From assembly GCF_965638725.1 (NCBI RefSeq), contig NC_134950.1, positions 3,596,101 to 3,660,100 on the forward strand: a stretch of DNA of 64,000 nt, given 5' to 3'. Within the stretch, counting starts at the first letter, position 1. Every line of letters starts with the position of its first letter. The position numbers and the translations under genes were made by a program. The notes beneath the pieces are model-generated. The model was not told the DNA's origin. It did no database searches and worked only from the letters and a program-made list of their open reading frames with translations. Positions 59,401 to 64,000 of this stretch are shown piece by piece. The DNA comes from Aptenodytes patagonicus (Eukaryota > Chordata > Aves > Sphenisciformes > Spheniscidae).

Positions 59401-61226
59401 ATAGTTCTATATAATTCTACATAATTTAGCATTGTTTGCTTTAAACATGGAACCTCCACGCGCACAAAAATACTACAGTGCTTCACTGAAGACAGTAGCA
59501 ACTGGCAGCACAATTGTATCAGAGATTTACTTTCCTTCACTCCTGGACGTTGGTAGATATATAGCATTAGAAGATAGAAGAAACAAGGCTGAAAAAAAAG
59601 AACAAAGAAAGAAAGTTTGAAGGAAAGGAGAAAGAAAACAAGAAAAGAATCAACCCCTCTGCAAAATATATTATCTCTTAGAGAGCAAAGCATCTGTTCA
59701 TTTTTTCTAGCCAAGCGTTTAGCGTGTTAAAGAGTTCAAGCTGTCAGCAGCAAAATGCATTTCTCCTCATCTTTATCTGGAACATATTGCTGCCAAACAC
59801 TGAAATCCACCAAATCCCACAGTGGTAGCACATCAGGTTGTAAATGCATTTCATTTTCCTTATCCAGCTGTGCTAGCTGTAAAGTCTGTTCTATCATCCA
59901 TACCCAGCAGCTATTGTCCCCCTGGAGGGCCCAGCCACTTGTACGCACACTCCCCAAGCTGATCCAACGAAAGAGAGCAGGTTAACAGAGACCTGGTATT
60001 GGGACGATATAAATTAACCCAGCACCTTCTGACTGAAAGTGTTAGGGAGCATTCATGTGAGCAATCTGGTAGCTGATCCAAAGGGGAGCACCATCTCCAG
60101 CAAGAGGCAGCAAGAAATAGCTGGGGATGCTTATCCGCACAGCTACTTGCAGACCTCTGTCCATATAATCAGATTCTTTAGAAATACCAGGTAGGCGGTT
60201 TCATTTTCATGGTCAAGTATGTGAGTACCTATGTAGAAAGAAATGAAGCATATGCAAACCAGCCATCCATTTGCTGCAGTTTTTAGTACAACTCACCTAC
60301 CACACTTCTATTCCCTCCACAAACACAAGGAAATAATAGCAGGATTTACAACCAGATAAAGCAACTGTGGGTATCAACACATTAGATTAGGTTAAGAAAT
60401 AAGGAAAATTAGCATAGCTGGACCTTTTTCTAGGGGCGGGGGGGGGGAACAAAAAAACAAACCTACTCCACATCATTATTAAAATGTCACTCCTGAACCA
60501 CCCCAAATACCCAGAAGTTCTTGTGCCAACTCGGTCCTTAGGCTGAAACAGTTCCTCTTCCTCCTTCATTCTCTTGTGGTTGCAGTCTCCAGATATCTCA
60601 CCCCTTCTCAGAATTTGTAGTTAGCCAAAACACACCCAAGTGTTCTGAACTCCCGATCCTGCTTTCAGCTCTTCTACCCTGTCCCAGTTGAAATTCATTT
60701 TTCCTCTAACAGGAGTGACTAAGAGTGTTTCCAGTTACAAATTAATATCCCTACTGGGCCTTAAGCTTTTCTTAATTATGAAAGGTGAGGACTGCACTTC
60801 TCTTCCTGTAATCTTCATACAAGAGACATACAGGTTCAAGATTAGAACAGTTTTATCTAAGAAGTCCTGGCAATGTGTATGTACCTGAATACATTAATTA
60901 TTGATATTCCAGCAGGCTAGCAGGACCTCCTTCTCACATTCCCTCACAAAACTTAAGAGATTTACAAAATATCTATAAAGTAAGACAAAATAAATAATAT
61001 TTTCAGTGACAGTGAAGTGTCTTAACCAGTACCATATGCTCTTACAATAAAAAACACTATATCCACTCACCTGAAGATATTAACAATTAACTGCAAAGTT
61101 GTTTGCTGAACTTCCATATTCAGTTTCTGTTGCCAAGCCCTTCTACGCATTTGGAGTTCACTAAGATCTGTGCTGGCTCGGAGATGGCAGAGCTCTAGAT
61201 CATAATGCAGCTGAAGACTCTCCACT
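40226..61226 (-). CDS. DENND3: DENND3, DENN domain protein 3, Rab12 GEF (3' fifteen coding exons)
   Basis: Fifteen exons on the minus strand, from 61226-61071 to 40426-40226, join with consistent phase into 873 residues. DENND3 activates Rab12 and is a ULK1 substrate in starvation-induced autophagy. Visible in order: the end of the DENN module (fragment residues 1-118, including [17 protein letters not shown]), a linker with RRMVISMPN (about 148-156), a helical region with [29 protein letters not shown], a PH-like domain (about 385-490, [15 protein letters not shown] ... [17 protein letters not shown]) and a WD40 propeller (about 590-873). Family members are about 1200-1275 residues, so some 325-400 N-terminal residues (uDENN and most of cDENN) are encoded beyond 64000. 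DENND1, 2 and 4 lack this WD40 tail. The gene is convergent with SLC45A4, as in human. Confidence 0.96.
40427..40616 (-). other. DENND3: DENND3 last intron, left part, with a (TA)n microsatellite
   Basis: Unique intronic sequence followed by a 32-bp (TA) run at 40576-40607 that directly abuts a CR1 piece. Confidence 0.85.
40576..40607 (+). repeat. (AT)16 microsatellite
   Basis: An uninterrupted alternating AT tract next to the truncated end of a CR1 fragment. Likely polymorphic. Confidence 0.95.
40617..41109 (-). mobile_element. CR1 5'-end fragment, minus strand
   Basis: Read on the minus strand it starts GGTTTCCTGAACCGGGG at 41109, continues through a 5' UTR with a CACATATAAAGG TATA-like string, then an ORF1 start at 40893 (MVSTQQKAM), two cysteine pairs partly eroded, and the coiled-coil region. 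It ends at a GA-rich stretch (about 40617-40640) beside the (AT) run. The 5' terminus matches that of the minus-strand copy at 32470. No 3' CR1 end is present. It lies in the last DENND3 intron, in sense with the gene. Confidence 0.8.
41250..41870 (+). mobile_element. Old CR1-type LINE 3' fragment, + strand
   Basis: Diverged sequence resembling the RT C-terminus and 3' UTR of CR1 elements: a remnant like [39 protein letters not shown] in one frame, and near the right end CTGGTCTGACCCAGCA, which resembles the 3' tails of ancient CR1/L3-type copies. No frame is open. The boundaries are approximate, and it is much older than the neighbouring CR1 pieces. Confidence 0.6.
41871..43217 (-). other. 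DENND3: DENND3 last intron, right part
   Basis: Intronic sequence with no recognisable element, ending at the donor GTGAGA of the exon at 43218-43355. Confidence 0.85.
43218..43355 (-). CDS. DENND3: DENND3 exon: WD40 blade (YIWNTKDF)
   Basis: 138 bp, phase 0 at both ends, acceptor TGCTTTAG, donor GTGAGA. It encodes [20 protein letters not shown], then [17 protein letters not shown]. Confidence 0.95.
43486..43601 (-). CDS. DENND3: DENND3 exon: WD40 blade (ILAVSTYEF)
   Basis: 116 bp, acceptor ATTGAAG, donor GTATTT. It encodes [19 protein letters not shown] and then [12 protein letters not shown], joining in phase to the next exon. Confidence 0.94.
43602..44638 (-). other. DENND3: DENND3 intron, 1.0 kb
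   Basis: GT-AG intron; no repeat family or other feature recognised. Confidence 0.85.
44639..44772 (-). CDS. DENND3: DENND3 exon: WD40 blade ([12 protein letters not shown])
   Basis: 134 bp, acceptor CCAACAG, donor GTAAGT. It encodes [18 protein letters not shown] and [15 protein letters not shown] is a clear WD-type strand d ending. Confidence 0.95.
44773..46415 (-). other. DENND3: DENND3 intron, 1.6 kb
   Basis: GT-AG intron. No transposon or RNA gene recognised. Confidence 0.85.
46416..46576 (-). CDS. DENND3: DENND3 exon: WD40 blade ([17 protein letters not shown])
   Basis: 161 bp, acceptor CTCCCCAG, donor GTATAT. It encodes [18 protein letters not shown], then [20 protein letters not shown]. 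Confidence 0.95.
46577..47823 (-). other. DENND3: DENND3 intron with a pyrimidine-rich + strand
   Basis: From about 46980 to 47700 the + strand is strongly C/T-biased, with many TCTC, CTTCC and TTTCC strings, so the DENND3 transcript strand is purine-rich there. Apparent open frames within it are by-products of this bias. Confidence 0.75.
47824..47963 (-). CDS. DENND3: DENND3 exon: first WD40 blade ([17 protein letters not shown])
   Basis: 140 bp, acceptor TTTCTAG, donor GTAAGA. It encodes [31 protein letters not shown] and [10 protein letters not shown], the opening blade of the propeller. Confidence 0.95.
47964..48757 (-). other. DENND3: DENND3 intron, 0.79 kb
   Basis: GT-AG intron; nothing recognised. 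Confidence 0.85.
48758..48865 (-). CDS. DENND3: DENND3 exon: linker before the WD40 propeller
   Basis: 108 bp, acceptor TATTTTAG, donor GTAAGG. It encodes [20 protein letters not shown] and [11 protein letters not shown]. Confidence 0.94.
48866..49330 (-). other. DENND3: DENND3 intron, 0.47 kb
   Basis: GT-AG intron with an A-run near 49138-49153; nothing else recognised. Confidence 0.85.
49331..49460 (-). CDS. DENND3: DENND3 exon: [15 protein letters not shown]
   Basis: 130 bp, acceptor GTCTTTAG, donor GTCAGT. It encodes [20 protein letters not shown] and then [15 protein letters not shown]. It starts in phase 0. Confidence 0.95.
49461..50392 (-). other. DENND3: DENND3 intron, 0.93 kb
   Basis: GT-AG intron; nothing recognised. 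Confidence 0.85.
50393..50563 (-). CDS. DENND3: DENND3 exon: C-terminal half of the PH-like domain
   Basis: 171 bp, phase 0 at both ends, acceptor ATTTCCAG, donor GTATAA. It encodes [18 protein letters not shown], then [20 protein letters not shown], the terminal helix typical of PH-like folds. Confidence 0.95.
50564..51118 (-). other. DENND3: DENND3 intron, 0.56 kb
   Basis: GT-AG intron; nothing recognised. Confidence 0.85.
51119..51381 (-). CDS. DENND3: DENND3 exon: N-terminal half of the PH-like domain
   Basis: 263 bp, acceptor TTTTTTAG, donor GTGAGC. It encodes [20 protein letters not shown], then [16 protein letters not shown] and [17 protein letters not shown], a GRAM/PH-like beta sheet. 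In mammals this domain (called PHenn) has been reported to bind actin; that role is inferred here. Confidence 0.95.
51382..52057 (-). other. DENND3: DENND3 intron, 0.68 kb
   Basis: GT-AG intron; nothing recognised. Confidence 0.85.
52058..52579 (-). CDS. DENND3: DENND3 large exon: helical linker region
   Basis: 522 bp, acceptor GTCTTTAG, donor GTGAGT. It encodes [20 protein letters not shown], the helical stretch [18 protein letters not shown] (TPR-like in look), [16 protein letters not shown], then [20 protein letters not shown] and RLFDALTV. The Met in VKMPSK is internal. Confidence 0.96.
52580..53207 (-). other. DENND3: DENND3 intron, 0.63 kb
   Basis: GT-AG intron; nothing recognised. 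Confidence 0.85.
53208..53389 (-). CDS. DENND3: DENND3 exon: linker with 14-3-3-like motif
   Basis: 182 bp, acceptor CCCCTCAG, donor GTAAGT. It encodes [20 protein letters not shown] and [12 protein letters not shown], then [13 protein letters not shown]. The serine in RMVISMP fits a mode-2 14-3-3 site (R-x-x-x-S-x-P), and a second serine in RNSSLR lies exactly 18 residues on, matching the spacing of the two ULK1 sites reported for DENND3 (Ser554 and Ser572). That these are the same sites is inference. Confidence 0.95.
53390..53731 (-). other. DENND3: DENND3 intron, 0.34 kb, beginning at an A/TA run
   Basis: GT-AG intron whose acceptor end borders a long A-run and (TA) tract at 53400-53439. 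On the transcript this becomes (TA) then poly-U just upstream of the acceptor CCCCTCAG, a very long polypyrimidine tract. Confidence 0.85.
53400..53439 (+). repeat. A25(TA)7-8 simple repeat
   Basis: Twenty-five A followed by alternating TA. It is transcribed as U-rich sequence immediately before a DENND3 splice acceptor, so length changes here could affect splicing. Confidence 0.95.
53732..53835 (-). CDS. DENND3: DENND3 exon: end of the DENN module
   Basis: 104 bp, phase 0 start, acceptor GTCTCTCAG, donor GTAAAG. It encodes [20 protein letters not shown], then [14 protein letters not shown]. Confidence 0.95.
53836..58198 (-). other. DENND3: DENND3 intron, 4.4 kb
   Basis: GT-AG intron. It holds the CR1 fragment at 56044-56600; the remaining sequence shows no recognisable repeat or gene. 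Confidence 0.85.
56044..56600 (-). mobile_element. CR1 LINE 3' fragment, minus strand, internally deleted
   Basis: Read on the minus strand it begins with the RT C-terminal part ([59 protein letters not shown]), nearly identical to the corresponding part of the CR1 at 36560-37030. It then jumps near 56095-56110 to the last 50 bp of the 3' UTR, ending TGATTCTATGG at 56044. Several hundred bases between RT and 3' UTR are missing. It is a 5'-truncated insertion in a DENND3 intron, sense to the gene. Confidence 0.9.
58199..58295 (-). CDS. DENND3: DENND3 exon: dDENN region ([13 protein letters not shown])
   Basis: 97 bp, acceptor GTCTCCAG, donor GTAAAT. It encodes [20 protein letters not shown], then [12 protein letters not shown]. 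Confidence 0.95.
58386..58442 (+). repeat. Two-copy 26-bp direct repeat
   Basis: Units 58386-58411 and 58417-58442 (TAGAAATA--CTGCAG-ATCAGAAGG) differ at three positions and are separated by 5 bp. A local duplication in an intron. Confidence 0.88.
59736..59957 (-). other. Unassigned open segment in a DENND3 intron
   Basis: The minus strand reads open for about 75 codons with a protein-like composition: several Trp, mixed charged and hydrophobic residues ([40 protein letters not shown]), ending in a stop at 59738-59736. It does not fit the DENND3 reading at this point, since the flanking exons join directly in phase. I do not recognise the family. It may be a remnant of an old inserted coding sequence, an alternative exon, or chance. 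Confidence 0.3.
61071..61226 (-). CDS. DENND3: DENND3 exon: DENN region ([14 protein letters not shown])
   Basis: 156 bp, donor GTGAGT, acceptor read as GTGTAG before 61226; an alternative AG two bases further would start the exon at 61224. It encodes [20 protein letters not shown], then [20 protein letters not shown]. This is the most upstream DENND3 exon in the window; the earlier ones lie past 64000. Confidence 0.92.
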
Positions 61227-61412
61227 CTACACAGAGAAGAAAATTATCAAGTTAAAACCTAACACCAATGATTTTTTTCATACCTTTTAAAGAAAAGGTC
61301 ATTTAGGCCTCACGCATCTTACAGCTAGAGAAAGTGCAAGATTGATTTGTAAGTGTTGACAAGCTAACAAGATTCCTGGAAATCCTACTAGTACATGTAA
61401 ATCACAGTGCAC

Positions 61413-61956
61413 TGTCATGGTTTAATCTCAGTCGGCAACTAAGCACCACGCAGCCGCTCGCTCACTCCCCCCCACCTGGTGGGATGGGGGAGAGAATTGG
61501 AAGAGCACAAGTGAGAAAAATTCGTGGGTTGAGATAAAAACAGTTTAATAATTGAAATAAAATGATAATAATAATAATAGTAATATGATAATAATAATAA
61601 TACACAAAGCAAGTGATGGCACAGTACAATTGCTCACCACCCACTGACCGATGCCCAGCCAGTCCCTGAGCAGCGGCCCCCCTGGCCAGCTTTCCCCAGT
61701 TTATGTACTGAGCATGACGTCACATGGTATGGAATGTCCCTTTGGTCAGTTTGGCTGTGCCCCCTCCCAGCTTCTTGTGCACCTCCAGCCTTCTCAGTCG
61801 GTAGAGCATGGAAAACTAAAAAGTCCTTGGCTAGTGTAAGCATTACCTAGCAACAACTAAACCATCGGTGCGTTATCAACTTTGTTCTCATCCTAAATCC
61901 AAAACACTGTACCAGCTACTAGAAAGGAAATTAACTCTATCCCTGCCGAATATCCA
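61413..61956 (-). repeat. 3' LTR, 544 bp
   Basis: On the minus strand it begins TGGATATTCGGCAGGGATAG at 61956 and ends ACCATGACA at 61413. It holds an ATTAAA-type poly(A) signal (about 61548-61543, minus strand) and an AAT-rich stretch. Its two ends match the small solo LTR at 26690-26817, so both belong to one family. Confidence 0.88.
61561..61602 (+). repeat. (AAT)n-rich simple repeat inside the LTR
   Basis: Repeated GATAATAATAAT units in the LTR, probably an expanded segment. Confidence 0.85.
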
Positions 61957-61968
61957 CCCCTTATTCTA
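61957..61968 (-). promoter_or_regulatory. Polypurine tract of the provirus
   Basis: The minus strand reads TAGAATAAGGGG directly before the LTR start TGG. Retroviruses use such a tract as the plus-strand primer, and its position confirms the LTR boundary. Confidence 0.8.
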
Positions 61969-62024
61969 TACCATCTGCGTCATGCTCAAGTCTCATATTT
62001 TCCAGTACATTTTCATTAATCACC

Positions 62025-62046
62025 ACCCCCCCCTTTTTTTTTTTTA

Positions 62047-62075
<29 letters not shown>
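62025..62075 (+). repeat. C/T/TA/CA compound simple repeat
   Basis: Runs of C, T, (TA) and (CA) in succession within the non-coding part between pol and the polypurine tract. Confidence 0.88.
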
Positions 62076-62078
<3 letters not shown>

Positions 62079-62410
62079 ATCATTCCCTTCGTCTGTGGGC
62101 CATCCCTCTAAAACATTCGGTGAGTTCATTTAGTCCATGACTTCGGGCTCCATCTGTCGTAATAATCTTCCAGGGCAGGAAAAATGGAGATGGTATGTGG
62201 TGTTGGATTGTTTCATGTTGAAGTCAGTTCTGGTACCATCATCACTGTGCTTTGCTTGGTTTCACTGAAGTTATTCTTCATTAGTCTGGGTGATTCTTAT
62301 TGTAATAACATTAGTATGGCATATAATATTATTAGTATGGTTAGTATATCTGTGTATTATTAGTATAACTATTATAACTATAATTAGTACTTAACATCAC
62401 ATAATTCAGA

Positions 62411-64000
62411 TCATTGGCTATTCTCACCCAAAATCAAATCCCCTTGAGGTACACATCGGACTTCCCCATCCTTCCGCATTATCCACCAAGTGCACCCGGG
62501 TCCTTGAGCAAAAGCAATCCCACAGATGGGTCTGCCTCTGCCTGAGGCAGGAATAACCCAGACTGTCTTCCCCAGCATATTTTTTATGTGCACTACAGGG
62601 ACTTTATTCCCATCTACAGTACGTAAAAGTTCTGACTGGGCAGGGCCTGCTCGATTGGCAGATCCCCTCGTGTTGACTAACCAGGTGGCCTTTGCTAAAT
62701 GTGTATCCCAATGTTTGAACGTCCCACCACCCATTGCTCTCAGTGTAGTCTTTAACAGTCCATTGTATCGTTCAATTTTCCCAGAGGCTGGTGCATGATA
62801 GGGGATGTGATACACCCACTCAATGCCGTGCTCTTTGGCCCAGGTGTCTATGAGGTTGTTTCGGAAATGAGTCCCGTTGTCTGACTCAATTCTTTCTGGG
62901 GTGCCATGTCGCCATAGGACTTGCTTTTCAAGGCCCAGGATAGTGTTCCGGGCAGTGGCATGGGGCACGGGATATGTTTCCAGCCATCCGGTGGTTGCCT
63001 CCACCACTGTAAGCACGTGGCGCTTGCCTTGGTGGGTTTGTGGGAGTGTGATATAATCGATCTGCCAGGCCTCCCCATATTTATATTTCAGCCATCGTCC
63101 TCCATACCACAGAGGCTTTAACCGCTTGGCTTGCTTGATTGCAGCACATGTTTTGCATTCATGGACAACTTGTGCAATAGTGTCCATGGTCAAGTCCACC
63201 CCTCGATCACGAGCCCGTTGTGTGATCAGTGCGACCCACTTACTCCACGTAGCATCAGTTGCATGATGTGTACAGGGGACCCTCCCTCTGAACATCCAGC
63301 CCAGCACCGGCAGTCGGGGTGCCAGGAGGAGCTGTGCTTCACTACCAACCACTTCCAAAGCAGCTTGAACCCCTTCATATGCTGCCTATATCTCTTTTTC
63401 AGTTGGAGTATAGCGGGCCTCGGATCCTCTGTATTCCCGACTCCAAAACCCTAGGGGTCAACCTCGAGTCTCCTCAGGTGCTTTCTGCCAGAGGCTCCAG
63501 GTAGGGCCATTCTCCCCTGCGGTGTAGAGCACATTTTTTACATCTTGCCCTGCCCAGACTGGCCCCAGGGCTACTGCATGAACTATCTCCTGTTTAAGTT
63601 GGTCAAAAGCTTGTCGTTGCTCAGGGCCCCATTTGAAATCGTTCTTCTTCCGGGTCACTTGATAGAGAGGGTTTACAATCAGACTGTAATTTGGAACGTG
63701 TATTCTCCAAAAACCCACGACACCTAAGAAAGCTTGTGTTTCCTTTTTGCTAGTTGGTGGAGACATGGCTGTTACTTTGTTGATCACATCCATTGGGATC
63801 TGACGACGACCGTCTTGCCATTTTATTCCTAAAAATTGGATCTCCTGTGCAGGTCCCTTGACCTTACTTTGTTTTATGGCAAAACCGGCCTTCAGCAGGA
63901 TTTGGACTATTTCCTTCCCTTTTTCAAAAACTTCTCCTGCTGTGTTGCCCCACACGATGATATCATCAATGTATTGCAGGTGTTCTGGAGCTCCACCCTG
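62411..64000 (-). pseudogene. pol: ERV-L-like pol: RT end, RNase H remnant, integrase
   Basis: One frame runs from 64000 to the stop at 62413-62411, broken by TGA at 63460-63458 and TAG at 63388-63386. It opens with the RT catalytic YIDD (63973-63962), then the RT thumb/connection (FAIKQSKVKG; FLGIKWQDG; TSKKETQAFLGVVGFWR). The integrase keeps its CxxC (HECKTCAA) and a complete D,DX35E core: QIDYITL, ESDNGTHF and GKIERYNG with exactly 35 residues between the last Asp and Glu. Between connection and integrase the space is too short for RNase H: its catalytic part and the His-His half of the integrase zinc finger are absent, so an internal in-frame deletion lies near 63225-63200. Two stops plus this deletion make it non-functional. 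Upstream pol and gag are outside the window. Confidence 0.9.

Larger units (their letters stand above)
58296..61070 (-). other. DENND3: DENND3 intron, 2.8 kb
   Basis: GT-AG intron. It holds a two-copy 26-bp repeat at 58386-58442 and an unexplained open segment at 59736-59957; nothing else is recognised. Confidence 0.85.
61413..64000 (-). mobile_element. Defective ERV-L-like provirus, minus strand, cut by window edge
   Basis: In element order (right to left): pol from 64000 to 62411, about 450 bp of non-coding sequence, a polypurine tract at 61968-61957, and a 3' LTR at 61956-61413. There is no room for env between pol and the LTR, as in ERV-L-type elements. The 5' LTR, gag and the left target duplication lie outside the window; the 5 bp next to the 3' LTR are TGCAC (61408-61412). 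The provirus sits in a DENND3 intron in the same transcriptional sense as the gene. Confidence 0.9.

Noticed and set aside
1..64000. CRISPR array, operon or other prokaryotic system
   Set aside because: The gene structure, introns and repeat families are those of a bird nuclear genome; the direct repeats present are microsatellites, LTR units or LINE copies.

Overview
The window is vertebrate nuclear DNA, almost certainly from a bird. It carries spliced exons with GT-AG introns, CR1 LINEs ending in the avian ATTCTATG-type 3' repeat, and ERV-L-like LTRs of avian type. Exons of two recognisable genes account for the coding content. The species cannot be fixed from this sequence alone. All identifications rest on reading the sequence and on knowledge of the families; no search was run.

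Left part (1 to about 25.5 kb): the 3' two thirds of SLC45A4 on the + strand, an MFS-type H+-coupled solute transporter. Six coding exons (12055-12243, 15292-15471, 15581-16656, 16753-16852, 17857-18068, 18949-19311) join in frame into 705 residues. They cover predicted TM2 to TM12 and a roughly 260-residue cytoplasmic loop. The first coding exon(s), with the N-terminus and TM1, lie upstream of the window. A solo LTR with a perfect 5-bp target duplication sits 310 bp before the first visible exon. A 3' UTR of about 6.2 kb follows the stop codon.

Middle (25.5 to 39 kb): the intergenic space between two convergent genes. It holds a 128-bp deleted solo LTR with an intact target duplication, a GC-rich unannotated stretch, a rearranged cluster of minus-strand CR1 pieces (28.9-32.5 kb) containing a 413-bp near-identical duplication and inverted arms, and a long, 5'-extended + strand CR1 (about 32.6-37.36 kb). 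The latter has decayed ORF1 (zinc-finger, coiled coil, SGNH esterase) and ORF2 (endonuclease, reverse transcriptase), and a two-copy GC-rich 5' UTR.

Right part (39 to 64 kb): the 3' part of DENND3 on the minus strand, a Rab12 guanine-nucleotide exchange factor. Fifteen coding exons from 61226 down to 40226 join in frame into 873 residues: the end of the DENN module, a linker with a 14-3-3-like motif, a helical region, a PH-like domain and a C-terminal WD40 propeller. The 5' exons lie beyond 64000. Introns carry CR1 fragments, and a defective ERV-L-like provirus (3' LTR plus pol, minus strand, same sense as DENND3) runs off the right edge.

The SLC45A4 / DENND3 tail-to-tail arrangement matches human 8q24.3, so the gene content is ordinary conserved synteny. 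The unusual material is in the mobile elements.
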